A stretch of 64,000 bases of DNA from Coleophoma eucalyptorum (Eukaryota > Ascomycota > Leotiomycetes > Helotiales > Dermateaceae). The stretch spans positions 62,001-126,000 of the forward strand of contig JALRME010000034.1 in NCBI GenBank assembly GCA_026120035.1. Reading direction: 5' to 3'. Of the stretch, positions 46,536 to 58,693 are shown piece after piece (the stretch's first letter is position 1; every line of letters starts with the position of its first letter). A model generated the notes under the pieces. The model saw only the letters and a program-made list of their open reading frames with translations, had not been told where the DNA came from and did no database searches. The translations under genes and the position numbers were made by a program.

Positions 46536-48072
46536 CTTATTAATTAGAATTGAAGAGATGCTCGGATGCTTATGTGGCGAGGTAGCCAGAAATATTGGGG
46601 AAAGAGCTGGCTTTATGGATGCTCAAGAAATCCCCCGCATAATGAGGAAACAACGATGTTGAAGATACTATCATATTAATTACATGGTTGTAGAAATTTT
46701 AAAATCGCGTATAGGGCAGAAGAAATGCGTATGCACAGGTAACCAATTTGACGACGGGGCAATATACGTCTGATAGGGGAAAGACTATCGCTGGAGACAT
46801 TACGTCGCGACAGACACTTAGAAATCGCGTATAAGCGCCAAATAGAAGATGAAAGCAATAATGGGTATATGTGATATTCGTCTAATAGTGAAAGAGCAGG
46901 GTAAACACTGGGAAATGAGGAGTGGGGCAGGAGAATAAGCATGTGCTCCTTGCCTGTGACCGACGTAAGTAGACACTGGCAAATTGCGTATTGGGCAGCC
47001 AGTGTTGGTGTACCTCTTATTTCAACTGTATGAATACCAGGTAATGATGTAGATGATTCTTCCAAGTGAATGTGGAGGTGGACAAGGGTATCCAACTTTA
47101 ACGCAGTCCCGCATAATAATGCGCAGCAGATCGTCTTTTCAACCGAAATGAAGCCCGCCTCGGACCTAGCGTGTGGTATCTGGTCGCTGTGACACATTCC
47201 TTGCTCTCCGGGTTCCACGTATGCTTTGAGAATTTAGGTTGATCGAGAATATTTGAGAAGCCCCGAGGCCCGTGGTTCTGGACTGCATGCAGTACTCAAG
47301 CGGTCTAACTACCGACCAGATGTGGGCGGTTGGTCAAGCAACAAATCATTCTTTGCTTTCTCTGGCAACGGTGAAAGGCATTGACAAACGTGTCACAGCC
47401 GAGCATACGCCACAATTTCGTACTCACTGCGCCATTTGTTCGGCCTGTATTCAAGTCGTCCAGGACTCCTTCCCCACTACAGCCACGACATTGAAATGAA
47501 AACAAGACTAAAATACTGTGTACATCATGGAATTAGACATATTGTATTATGAGGTTAAAGTAGCTAGATTACTTGAGCCACTCACGACTCAAGTGGTATA
47601 GTAGTTACACGAGGGTCTAGTCGACAATTACAACAAGAGATTCTTCTTAAAAATGTAGTGAAAAATGTTTTTCGAAGATTCTCTAAATAACGTACAGCTT
47701 TGACTCGAAACTGTTGTTGTAATATCTCCAATTGTCAAATACGCCAGCGCCCGCCTGAATAAATAAGGAAAACTCCCGCTCAGTTTTAAACTTTAGACGA
47801 CAACCCCTCTGCTCTATCAAGTATACCATACATATGTGACCTAAGATTTTACAAAAGAAAAAGAAAAAACATCTTGCGTGTTGCGTGTTGCGTGTTGCTA
47901 GGGCTTGATGTCTCTCCCTATGCTTCTCCCCCTACCGATTTCGCCCAATTTGCTCTGAGTTAGATTATACAATGCTGTTGCTATCTTTTATATTGAGAGT
48001 TCGAAAATTTGTAGCATAACAGTGGGTTTCGAATAAAATTGGTTCGAAATCCGGGAGGAATGGGACGTTCAA
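46536..48072. other. intergenic
   Basis: 1.5 kb between the esterase start and the 3' end of the PLAC8 gene. A 180-codon minus-strand open frame (46676-47218) has no recognisable domain. Short strings such as AAATYGCGTATWGGGC recur three times within it. A 7-bp tandem repeat is listed separately. Confidence 0.4.
47874..47898 (+). repeat. 7-bp tandem repeat (TTGCGTG), about 3.6 copies
   Basis: Three full TTGCGTG units plus TTGC stand next to a purine-rich run. It is a simple microsatellite. Confidence 0.9.
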
Positions 48073-48576
48073 TTATTGCGGGTAGGCCAACATTTCGTCG
48101 TGCTGAAGTTTATAGCCGCTTTGGTCAACCTGAGGAATCAGACGAGCCTTTACTTCATTGTCGGCTTGAATAATCTGGCAGCATTGGCAAAAGAACGCTG
48201 TGCAGCAATCACCGCATCCACTTCCGGAAATCCCGAACCGTCGACGGATGTCGCCTCGTTTGATCATGGTCAAGATCCAACCGCTTCCAAACAACAACGT
48301 TAGACCACCGTGGATCATGCAGTCGCCATTGCACATTTCGGGAGAATCATTGGTAGGGTCCTGCAATCTTGAAGATGTGCGGCCAACAACTGTAATAAAC
48401 AATCAGCTATACGGCCCTGAATAATATTGCAGAGAAGTAAAGTTAGCTTATTTGGAATGCCTACGTAAACATGGTATGAAACTCCCAAGCATACAGCTTC
48501 CGCAAGGTGAGCAGTCACACAATCCCGACTGCCAATCTCCACCTCTAACCTCTTGGACTCGTCCTGTTGACTGCAT
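48073..48576 (-). CDS. PLAC8-family cysteine-rich protein
   Basis: Two exons on the minus strand, 48576-48465 and 48389-48073, give 142 residues. The 75-bp intron (GTAGGC...TTATTACAG) joins PCL to LVGRTSSRLQDP. The first exon holds WQSGLCDCSPCGSC, and the second DCMIHGGLTLLFGSGWIL and CGDCCTAFFCQCCQIIQADNEV. These are the two Cys-rich parts of PLAC8/DUF614 (W-x-x-GLCDC ... CC-x-x-FFCxxCxxxQ). Family members are membrane-associated, with roles in size control and metal (Cd, Ca) tolerance in plants; fungal roles are little known. The central hydrophobic segment could span or dip into the membrane. Confidence 0.9.
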
Positions 48577-49535
48577 TGTGTATTGCTGCGAATGATGTGT
48601 GCGCTGAGGCAAAAAGAGGTGAGAGAAATAAGATATAGATAAAAGTAAAAGGTTAAGAAGGTCAGTCAGATTACAGGTACTGAGATTTAGTCAATCGCAT
48701 TCCCGGAGAGCTCTCGTCATATATATACAAATATATTGATTGACATTGCTCCGGACTTTGAAAGCGTGCTACCTCGTAAGATTGGTTGCCAAGCATGTAC
48801 TGCTACTGGTGGCTTTCTATCTATTTTCTCATAAGATTTTCGTTATTGCCTATTAGGATTCAAAATTTTGTTACAGTACTTCTCCTTGTACGAGACGTAT
48901 TGACCTGTATCCCCATGCCTACTTGACACATCAGGCTTGCTATACTATAATGGAAACCATTGATTGGCCAGTAAGCGACTCACAGGAGCATGATGTCCAC
49001 TTTGACGCACAGGGATTTTCAGGGCGATCACGGAAGTATTTTTGCAGAGCATACTGAATACGCATTTGATTTGGAACTTGGGTCTGGAATACGCAGAACG
49101 GGTGAAAAAAGGCGTATTCCTGTCGGCTAATCCTAATCCGACTAGCAGATCTCCCCAGATAAACCCAGCTTCTAACTATAATTAACGAAACTAGATTCGT
49201 CATCGTTGGTTGGTTCGAGCCCGTAGCAGCCCCTTAAGAAGGGTTTTTATTGAGGTGGGGAATGGAGTGGGGGCAGGGCCTCTATACGTATTTTATGTTT
49301 TGCAATACGCTCCAATCCCTTGACGACCAGAGAGGATGAGACAACACAGGTCTTGGCTTAACTTCAAGATACTTTCCCGTCCGTATCACTCCGTACGTGT
49401 TTTATGACGAAGGAGCAAAAAAAAACGAAGGAGAGCAGCTTCTAACGTATCCTCTCCTACCTGGTTAGTCAGTCAGCGAACTTTGCTTTCATTATTAACT
49501 CACACCAAGCCGACTTTTGTGTCTTTCTATTGGCT
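48577..49535. other. divergent intergenic region
   Basis: Lies between the PLAC8 gene and the Upc2-like regulator. A minus-strand open frame (48940-49203) is not supported by any domain. I see no clear site. Confidence 0.4.
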
Positions 49536-51063
49536 ATGGAGGAATACGGAGAGAGTGCTTATGATGACCCTCACAACCTGCCGTCCCATGAAAGTGGTGT
49601 GTCCGATCGTCAGGAAGCTCGGAGAGGTAGGAGGCCACACAAGAAGTCGCGAGCCGGCTGCCAGCATTGTAAACGGCGAAGAATTAAGGTAAGGGTATAC
49701 TTTAAGACGTTTGATGCTATAGCTATACAACTACTTTGTAATTTCTCTTCACCCACTGATCTATCTGCTCACCTGTCGTTGTAACTAGTGCGATGAGGGC
49801 AAGCCTGTCTGTGGCAACTGCTCTCGGTTGTCCATTCTTTGCAACTACACCGTCAGCTCAGCGCCAGAGATTGCAGACCTTGTAGTGAGGAGAAGGGGTA
49901 GGCCACGCAAACACCGGACGGCCATCCCCAATGGGCCGGACATTACTTCTTCCGAACCTGGTAGTTCTATCTCGTCGACGTCTCCTTTACACCCTTTACC
50001 ATCATCGGCAGAATCACACTTGGCAAAGCCGCTGCATCTGCCGTGGGATGCTGAAGATTTGGAGCTTTTCTATCATTATCTCACCCACCTAGTTACTGGC
50101 CTTGCGGCTGGCGACAGAAGACTTTGGAAAGACCGTATTCCTGCTCTCGCCTTCCGCTGTCACGGTGTGCTTCATCTCCTCCTAGCTGCATCAGCCCTAC
50201 ATTTGGCGAGGCAGGACCCGAGACGATCATTTCAGCTTGAGGAACGTGCAGAAATGCATTTGACCATCGGGACTCGTCGAGCAACTGAGCTCCTACCCAG
50301 CTTGAATAAAGAGAACTGCGCCGAGTTATATATCGCCACCATTTTGATATGTATCTGCACCTTTGCTAAGAAACCTGGCCGCCAGCACTTACTTATCATC
50401 TCTAACGGTTGTGAGGTGGCTTGGTGGGAGCTCTTTAAGGGCATTCGAATCGTTATTGAGATGGTTGGTTTTGGTAGTATATTTTCCGGAGACGACGGAG
50501 ATCTTGGCTCATTGCCGTCGGATGTTCAGCATGAAGAGGTTGAGCCTGAGCATCCTGCCAACTTCAATGTTATAGAGTGGGAAAGTGAAATTGCTCGACT
50601 CTCTTCCCTTGTTTCCTCTGTTTCTGGGAGTTTGAGAGGTGAATCCCAAGATGCCCTCAATATCATGACGTGGTGCTTCAAAGAAACATACGGCACGACT
50701 GCGGACCCGAAACCTACCGTAGATGCCCGATTCAACACCATCATGGCATGGCTCTACTGTTTATCAGATGAATTTGTCGCTAGTATCAAGGAAAAAAAGC
50801 CAGTCTCACTTCTGATCCTAGCTCATTTCTCCGTACTGCTTCAGACACTTGATGCAGCATGGTTTTTGAAGGGATGGGCAGTTCATGTCCTCGAGGTAGT
50901 CTCTGAGATCTTGGGATCAACGTGGGCAGATTGGCTACGGTGGCCAATCCTTCAGATTGAGAGGGGATTGGGAGTGAAAATAAATACAAAGTCGAGCCCT
51001 GTTCATCATCCTCTGATGCTATCAGCGGAAGGTTTCCCCGAAGGCCCAAACGCATCTATCTAG
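49536..51063 (+). CDS. Zn(II)2Cys6 transcription factor, Upc2/sterol-uptake-regulator-like
   Basis: Exons 49536-49688 and 49789-51063 give 475 residues. The 100-bp intron cuts the zinc cluster: SRAGCQHCKRRRIK joins to CDEGKPVCGNCSRLSILC (CX2CX6CX6CX2CX6C). The basic run RRGRRPHKKSR before it and an AT-hook-like RRRGRPRKHR after it may add DNA contacts or nuclear import. The C-terminal ligand-binding-like helical part has LELFYHYLTHLVTGL and FKGIRIVIEMVGF, and ends in LILAHFSVLLQTLDAAWFLKGWAVHVL, the pattern of the Upc2/Ecm22 class. Upc2 senses sterols in yeasts, but many paralogues in filamentous fungi have other or unknown ligands. Confidence 0.88.
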
Positions 51064-51633
51064 AACGAATACAAGCATTGCCTTCATTCATTGAAAGATG
51101 CTATTAACGGCCTTGTTATGGGCTAGAGTTTGTCTATAGGAGAAAAACTTGTGTGAGCGCAACAAGGCTTTGTAGTGTGCTAAGGCTAGACAGTACGATA
51201 GGTACTGAAGAAGATAAGACAGGAATAGCTTACCGGATACATAGTATATTCTGGGGTCAAATATTGTAGATGGGAGTTGGGGTACAAGATCTGTGCTCAA
51301 CGCCGATATGTAAGGGGGTGAACTACAATTCGGCATCAGTTTCCCTCAGCTCGGGGCGGTGGGGACATGCAGTCTGCTTATGCTTTGTCATCAAGTTTGT
51401 GGAGACGATACCTACATTTCTTGGCCTATAGAATTAAGATAAGGCTAAGTTCGACCATGACGCAATATCATGTCCCCGCAAGTTGCTGCGCCGTTTGGAG
51501 ATTATTTGTAATCTTAGCGACTGGCGAAATGCTGGAGTGAGTGCTCTCACTCCGTCTTACCTTAACGAAGCTCTGCTCAAGAACAACTACAACCAGATTT
51601 GAAAGTTCTGTCTTTGACCTCTCTGCGACCGAA
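51064..51633. other. intergenic
   Basis: A 570-bp spacer before the SDR gene. I see nothing beyond ordinary flanking sequence. Confidence 0.4.
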
Positions 51634-53019
51634 ATGACTTCTAAATCAGTATTGTTATTTGGAGCCACGGGTCTAATTGGAGGATCGTTCCTCTCCCGCT
51701 TGAACGAAAAATACCTGGGTGTTCCATCCCCGCTCTACAAAGTCACAGCATCGATGCGTAGTCCGGAGAAAGCTAAAAAGTTGAAGGACTTGTTGCCATA
51801 TATACAAACAACAGATGTGACGTTGAATGATGGCATTAAGCTAGAGAAGGAGGTTGAAGGATATGATATTGTGATTCAGCTTGTCAGTGTACCTTTCTTA
51901 ACTTAAGGATGGAATTTCCCTGCGCTGTGCTAACCCTATAAGTAAGGCCGACTGCGATGCGCTTGATGGCACAAATGCGATTCTGAAAGGAATGAAGGCT
52001 AGAAAAGAGAAGACAGGAGAGGTTCCAATTATTTACCATGCAGTCAGTCTCCTACTATGCCACAAGACTTTAATATCTAACGGCAGGCATGCTCTAGTCT
52101 GGCGGAGGTATGTGTATTCTAGATAGTAAACAGCTGGATTACTAAATTGATATTAGCATTTCTCTTCAATAACGAAGCAGAGGGCCACCAACTAGGATCA
52201 ATCGTGTCAGACTTGGATTCTGACTTCATCAATGCTATTCCATTGAAAAGGCCTCGTATGTAGATATCTCTGAAGTTACAGAATAACGATTAACAATGAC
52301 GTTTAGATCGTCGTATCGATGACGCTATTGTCAATGCTGATAAGGCTGGCGATGTTATAGCCTATATTATAGTTCCGTTTGCAGTGTATGGTACTGCCAC
52401 GGGTATAATTCATGAGAATGGCCTGGCCAACCAAACTTCTATGCCCATTCCGCGACTTATACATGTATCCGTAGAGAAGAAAGCAGTGGGTCAAATTGGA
52501 CCCGGTGATAACCCATGGATGATATCACAGGTCGATGATGGTCAGTTGCTTTGATGTCCTTTGTCCCTTGACAGCATGCATCCTCTGCTAATGATTTCTT
52601 AGTGGCTGAGCTTTTCATCGCTTTACTTGAAGATGGGACAAGGGGGCATGGTGAAAATGGGTTCTACTTTCCAGAAAGTGGCAAGATTAGAGCTGGTGAT
52701 GCTTTTCAAGCAATGGCTGAGACTCTCCATTCGATGGGATTGTCAGACGAGACATCTACAACCACGTATACCGAAGAAGAGTTAAACAAGTATAAGGTAA
52801 TTGTTGTACTTGCTAAAGAATTTCTTCTATGCTAAAATATTGCAGATTGGGTATTGGGGCACGAGTATTCAGGTGACAGGGGACAGGGCCAGACAGACTG
52901 GATGGGCTCCCCAGCATAGAAGTGAGGAATTTTCGGGATATGTTAGAGATGAAACAAAGCGCCTCGCTCCTCAGCCTTTGGACACTTATGGCCGCATGAT
53001 GGATTATACGGAGGAGTAA
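51634..53019 (+). CDS. atypical SDR / NAD(P)-binding epimerase-like protein with 10-nt micro-exon
   Basis: Seven exons (51634-51882, 51947-52042, 52098-52107, 52157-52255, 52307-52540, 52603-52796, 52846-53019) give 351 residues. VLLFGATGLIGGSF (Gly10, Gly13, Gly16) is the Rossmann dinucleotide-binding motif. KVTASMRSPEKAKKLKDL and DIVIQLADCDALDGTNAILKGM follow as in fungal 'NAD-dependent epimerase/dehydratase' proteins of about 350 residues. Exon 3 is only TCTGGCGGAG. It is needed to keep frame and codes for the SGG in IIYHASGGAF, which matches the conserved H-x-S-G-x-G stretch after beta-5. The alternative acceptor 14 bp upstream leads to a stop. The classic YxxxK pair is not obvious, so catalytic activity is uncertain. 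Confidence 0.85.
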
Positions 53020-53532
53020 TCGTCATATCTGTCATGTGAGAGTATAGGCACCAAGCTGATTTCTAGAGTTCGTGGAAAGTATTTGACTTTTACCCCATAA
53101 TTTTCATAGCGTTTTGGGAAACAATGACTTTTAAAAGTGCTGATAATCTGAGGAAGACTTTAATGAAAGGCTAAGGAAAATATTTTGTATTGCAATATAG
53201 CCTTAGGAAGTTGTTCAAGACAGCCTAATTAGTGCTTATTAACTGTCAATAAGAGAATATGCCAAGATATTGGTTGCAAGGACACCTACCAAACCTAGTT
53301 TCTGATAGGGCAAAAAACTGAAGTAACCATCACGGACACAAGGATATGTGATTCGTTGAATTTTTATGAATCATCAAGGTGGCCCGACTGCTGCATCTCA
53401 AATCATCACTTCCATCGAAATCAAAAAAAATGGGGTTGCATCTAGTTTGGCAACATATGAGCCACTTATTTTTCTGAAATTAACTCTTGTTCGACCATTG
53501 TAAAGGTTTTCGTCAGTACGAACGAACGCCAG
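53020..53532. other. intergenic
   Basis: A 513-bp AT-rich spacer. No features recognised. Confidence 0.4.
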
Positions 53533-55534
53533 ATGGATCTGGGTGAGATTGATCTTTGTTTCTTCTGCTCGGACCTGTTGAAAGTGATGCCTAATTCTTC
53601 AACCCTGCCTCTGAAGCAAACTCACCATGCAAGACACGGTCTGCTTTTATCATCAAGTAATACCTGTGCTATCTGTCGGTTTATAGCCTCTCTGTGGTCT
53701 GGGTTCGACTCCATTCTAAATAGGCATGGAGTCTCAAATGAGACTATACAAAGCTGTCGAAATGAATACCCAATTCAAATCAAGATAAAAGCTGCTCGCA
53801 AAATGCAATCCGGTGTTACTTGGAGGTTTTTGGAGGCAGAGTTAACAAGCACGAACTATCCCCTTGCACTTATAAAATACTTCACCCTGGTAGCTTGCAT
53901 ATCAGGAGGTAAGATCTCAACTCCAGAATCCGCCTTCACGAACCTCACACTTTTTGGGAGTAGATCCAGCATCGTCTTTGGCACTCTGGAGGAACCCAGT
54001 AACAACCTTCGAAGAGAAGCTCTCAGCTCTCCAATTGTGGATCAATGATTGTCGCTCTCGAAATGGGCACAGTGCATGTAGACCAGTGCCTTTCGCTCCT
54101 CTGCGGCTCCTCACCGTTGGCCTTGACGGCAAGCCACTCCGATTAGTGGAACGGAGCTCTACAGCAACCCAAAGTGAATATGCGGCTCTTAGCTATTGTT
54201 GGGGAAACGCACTTCAGCTTTGCACCACGAAGGAGACTCATGACGAATTTACCGAGCGGATCCCCTCAGAGCTCATTCCAAAGACATTTGCAGATGCTAT
54301 ACGCATAGTCCGAGCTCTTAAAATCCCGCATATCTGGATCGATTCGCTATGCATTGTTCAAGATGACGAAGTAGAGTGGCAAAGCGAAGCTGCAAATATG
54401 TGTGAAATCTATCAAGGAAGTCAGTTGACTATTACTGCAGCTCAGTCTGTCAACAGTTCGCAGGGTTGTTTCCCTAAGGAAAATTCTCTCCAAAATAGCG
54501 ACCTATTCTTTCGCACTCGATTAGACGGCCCAAATGGCGGGAGTAGCATTGTCCGGGTCTACCAGAAGGATATCAGAGATCGCACCATGGACGATAGCAC
54601 CACCAGCACTCGTGGGTGGACATTACAAGAACAGCTGCTGTCCCCAAGACTTGTCTTTTGTATGCAACCTGAGATTCACTGGCAATGTCAAATGAGCCAC
54701 CAGACGCAGAGTGGTCTCTCTTTCGAGTCAACGGGTGTACTTTGTAGCAGTGGCATAGTATTTCCTTTTCGTGGTCTTCAGCTGGATGATCAATGGTACT
54801 ATACTGCCTGGCGACGTATCATTGAAGCCTACTCTCTGCGCGAGTTCACATACTCGCAAGATAGATTACCAGCCATCGCAGGCGTAACTCGATATTTCGC
54901 GTCTACTTTAGATGATGTGCCAATCTTGGGATTGTGGAGAAGATCTTTCGCAAGGGATCTGGCCTGGCTACGAGGGCTTGGTCAGCCACAGATGTCTAAC
55001 AGTTCAGGACTTCCCTCGTGGACTTGGCTCACATGCCAGGGGTGCGTTATATATACTGTCGGGAGAAAGCATGCGGATGATGCAATTCAAGTTAAGGAAC
55101 ACCTTGAACTGCTCGACTGGACGGTACAATGGCAGGGCACGCCCTACACATCACGGATCAAATCCGCCCGAGTATTGGTTAAAGGTCCCGTACGAGAGAT
55201 TAAACTGGCGGTTGCAGAGGGAAATGCTCACATGCCACCATACTTTCAAGTGTTCGGAGAGAATTTGAGAGTCACGGAGAAGATGACGATTCCTTGGCGC
55301 TGCGCTGGGCAATTTGACAGATTTGATGCAAGCTCAGCGCTTACATATTTGTGTCTTCTCTTGTACTCTGAGACAAAAGCAGCTGCGCCAGATCAGTTTT
55401 GTGAAATTTTCATTATACTAGAGCCAGCTGAGCCACACAGCGTCGAGAGATATAAACGCGTGGGGTTGGCGCGAATATGGGGAGAATTGCCAACTTTCAA
55501 CACTACCAACACGATGTCGATAGTTTTAGTCTAA
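53533..55534 (+). CDS. HET-domain protein
   Basis: Exons 53533-53908 and 53961-55534 give 649 residues. The 52-bp intron (GTAAGA...TTTTTGGGAG) joins two frames. A Cys-rich N-terminus (LCFFCSDLL, NTCAICRFIASL) is typical of this HET subclass. The HET domain starts at YAALSYCWGNALQLCTTKET and goes on to IPKTFADAIRIVRALKIPHI, IWIDSLCIVQDDEVEWQSEA and STRGWTLQEQLLSPRLVF. The C-terminal half (SGLPSWTWLTCQG) is the usual SWSWAS-like tail. The protein is expected to take part in incompatibility-type cell death. It is independent of any NACHT domain. Confidence 0.92.
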
Positions 55535-56821
55535 TCGTTGGATGAAGCATAATTACATACGAACATACGCACACTAAGCTTGTGTGCAATAACTATCTGT
55601 AACTATCTGTAGAGGCATTAAAAATAATCTCATTGTTTCGTTATGCTTGCTAGTTACCTTAGAGGATAAAAGGAAATGAATCTTATGAGTGTATTAATAT
55701 TTTCAAGAGGGGTTTTATCGAACTCTAGGCTAAGTGCCGTATCTGGGTATCTTTGCACATTTAATTCCAACTGTCTCTAGAGCCCAGAGAGCCATAAGTA
55801 GGTAGGTGCCTTCTGAGTGACTATAGTCATTCCTTCTCAATCCACTAAAGGCTTACCGAATGAGTGTATGCCTCTTTTGCCAGTAAGCCTACCTGACCTT
55901 GATGGAAAGACCTTAGACCTCGTTAATGCCTGTTATGATGGTCAAAACAAAAAGAAAAGAAAAGGCAAAAAAAACCCTGACAAGGCTGCTTGAATGTTAA
56001 GATACAAGATGATCTGAAAAGTGTATTTTATTTAGTTGGCCAAGACATGTATCGTCGGAAGTTTCAGGGAGCTCCGGCTTGCAGTATATCCTATGCCTAC
56101 CTTCGTAGTCGTGCACAGATGTCAGGGGTAAGCGGCTCCTCGCGGGTTGATATATGCCACTTTACCAAATCCACTCGGGCCGAAAGGCCATGAATAATGC
56201 CTGGAGCAAATCCCGGGCATAGGCTCATGTCTGTCATCTCTACATAATGATATCATGATTAGGGCTCTTGGTTTACAATGAACCAACCATACGGAATGAA
56301 TGCTTCTGACAAGTCATCTAGTTAGCTGTAGGATGGAAAAGATTTGGCATACTCATGCGTAATTTGCGCTTATTCACTTGCGTCATCAGACAACTTCATC
56401 CAAGGGCAGCTTTGCGCAAAGAGAGAACTATAGGCAAAATGAGATAATACGGAGATAAATTTTTCGGGAACATTGCGACCTTAGATGATAAAGTTAAGTC
56501 TGCAGCAGAACAGGTAATTCGGCGATAAGGTTTCCGGAACCACGATGGCCATCGGTGATAAATTTATAGGGTGACTACCAGTGACAATTTTAAAGTTTGC
56601 ATGGCAGCTAAATCAGGCGGTGGGAACCTATCTCGAAGGATCACTATCGCCCTTAAAGCCGGCTTTGAATAAGTGAATATAAAATAACGAGAAATCGCTC
56701 CCAACCCAAGTCTGCCTTCATTGTGACCTCTACATCTTTGTACTCGACTAGAAATTTCTTTTATCGTTTTCAGAAATCGACACTACTTTTAGTCACACTA
56801 TACGTCTTTCTACCTGATAAA
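55535..56821. other. intergenic upstream of Gre2-like reductase
   Basis: 1.29 kb without a recognisable gene. The last 400 bp carry a GATA-rich segment listed separately. Confidence 0.45.
56443..56561. promoter_or_regulatory. cluster of five GATA motifs
   Basis: GATAAT/GATAA motifs start at 56443, 56454, 56487, 56524 and 56557, all on the plus strand. The block is an imperfect direct repeat of about 70 bp: CGGAGATAAATTTTTCGGGA against CGGCGATAAGGTTTCCGGAA, each followed by a second GATAAA. GATA factors such as AreA bind HGATAR sites, often in clusters. It stands 260-380 bp before the reductase ATG. Confidence 0.5.
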
Positions 56822-57878
56822 ATGAAGGTCCTTCTCACCGGTGGTAGCGGTTTCATTGCTGCACACTGTCTTGACCATCTGATCAAACATGGGTCAGTGT
56901 TCTATTCCCTCTGCAGATTGATTTGACATTCACTGACTTTTGTGCAGTTATAAAGTGGTTACTACTGTTAGATCCGCCGAGAAAGGACAGAAGATCCTCG
57001 ACGCGTACCCTGATGTACCTCTATCACAGCTCTCATATGTAGTTGTCAAAGACATTGCTGTGCGTGGTGCTTTTGATCAGGCTGTTAAATCGACTCCTCC
57101 ATTTGACGCTGTTCTGCACACCGCAAGTCCATTTCACTACAACATCACCGATGCGAAGAAAGATCTTTTGGACCCTGCCGTTATTGGAACATCCACAATT
57201 CTCGAGGCAATTAAGACCTACGCACCTTCGGTAAAAAAAGTTGTTATAACGTCCTCTTTTGCGGCCATTATCAACTTTGGCGGTCATCCAAAAGTCTATA
57301 ACCCCGAAATGTGGAATCCTATCACCTGGGAAGAGTCTCTAGGAGACGGTCTACGCGCTTATGTGGGAAGTAAGAAGTTTGCTGAGAAGGCAGCGTGGGA
57401 CTTTGTAGCCAAGGAAACCCCCAACTTTACAGTCTCGACTGTGAACCCGGTGCTCGTCTTTGGTCCTGTCATGCACTACCTTAACTCCCTAGAGACAATA
57501 AATACATCTAACTCTCGGTTCCGAGATATTATAGAGGGAAAAATGAAGTCAGGCATCACCAGTGATCCCTTCTTCTGGGTTGATGTACGAGATGTCGCAC
57601 TCATGCATATACGTGCACTTGAAGTACCGGAAGCTGCGGGTAAGAGATTTATCGCGGCAGCTGGGTATTTCAGCAATGAGCAAATTGCGGCGACAGTTAA
57701 GAGTGCTTTTCCTAACCTCGCGGACAAACTCCCAGAGAAGATTGAAGTTGGCGAGATTGCTGCACCGTTTGAACTCGACACATCTACTACCAAGGACATT
57801 TTGGGTGTTCAATTCCGACCTTTGAAGGAGGCAGTTATTGATTCAGTGGCATCTCTGGTGGAGATTGGAGTAAAATAA
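56822..57878 (+). CDS. Gre2-like NAD(P)H-dependent reductase (extended SDR)
   Basis: Exons 56822-56892 and 56948-57878 give 333 residues; the intron (55 bp) splits Gly24. MKVLLTGGSGFIAAHCLDHL carries the GxxGxxA NADP-binding motif, and VVTTVRSAEKGQKI continues the cofactor-specificity loop. The catalytic residues are Ser126/127 in VVITSSFAAI, Tyr162 and Lys166 in AYVGSKKFAEKAAW. VNPVLVFGPVMHYLNS and FWVDVRDVALMHIRALE are family blocks. Relatives are yeast Gre2 methylglyoxal/isovaleraldehyde reductase, carbonyl reductases and dihydroflavonol-4-reductase. It should act in the cytosol on aldehydes or ketones. The true substrate is not known. Confidence 0.93.
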
Positions 57879-58693
57879 GTGGTTCAGGCCCGTTTAGGAC
57901 AATTTATGATCGAGCACGAGACTTAGTTAACTAGAAACTGTTAATACTCAATATATCCTGATTTATACCCAGAGTTGCCACTTTCCTCTTTGCCTCGAAT
58001 CTAGTAGCATCATAGTAGTAGAAAACCCTACCAAATATGTCACTGTTGTAAAATGGAAGGTAACATATTTTCTTTCCGGCTTGATAAGTTCATTCGATTT
58101 CCCTCATGAGGAGCGAATACGGGGTCTGAAGCCGAGCGAATACGACATCCAAAAGAAGTCGGACCGAGCCGGCGATTATGACTTATCTCCAGTAGGATTG
58201 GCCCAGAGCCTAGCTTAACCTTTTCTATTCGGACACTACGCAAAGGAGCAATTCCATCGGCGATAGCAAGCCTCCTTCAAATAGATCTATCGGACTTATG
58301 TTTTTTTAGCTTGAATTCCTTTATGCGTTCCTATCTCCAAATCATCGTCATTCAAATTCATTTTCCCGATCAGGCAATTTTGACTCGACTCCATAAATCC
58401 AGCAGCAATAACCAATCCTCCATAATATAAGGTTTGTACAGTTAACGCCGAAAATATGCTGTCGGTGCGACGCCGCCAAGATCTGGTTACATGATCCAGA
58501 AATTCCAAACTTGGATATGTCATTGTTAAACAGTGCTACTATGGCTGCTCGAGACATAAATTAAAAAAGCCAATTGAACCTGCCCATCTTCTGCGTTTTC
58601 AACAACCTAATCTATTTATAACCTTGAGATTACCACCAGAAATCTCGGTATTCGATACTATCAAGAGCAAAGCTAGCTTTGAAAATCATTAAT
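57879..58693. other. intergenic
   Basis: An 815-bp spacer between two reductase genes transcribed in the same direction. No feature recognised. Confidence 0.4.

Noticed and set aside
46676..47218. 180-codon minus-strand frame upstream of the esterase
   Set aside because: No domain was recognised; its three weak repeats do not form a known fold, and the frame is not joined to any exon.
49205..49225. B-box-like string GGTTCGAGCC suggesting a tRNA gene
   Set aside because: No acceptor stem, A box or anticodon arm could be drawn around it.
53909..54048. Frameshift in the HET gene at 53533-55534
   Set aside because: A 52-bp GT-AG intron (53909-53960) explains the frame change exactly.
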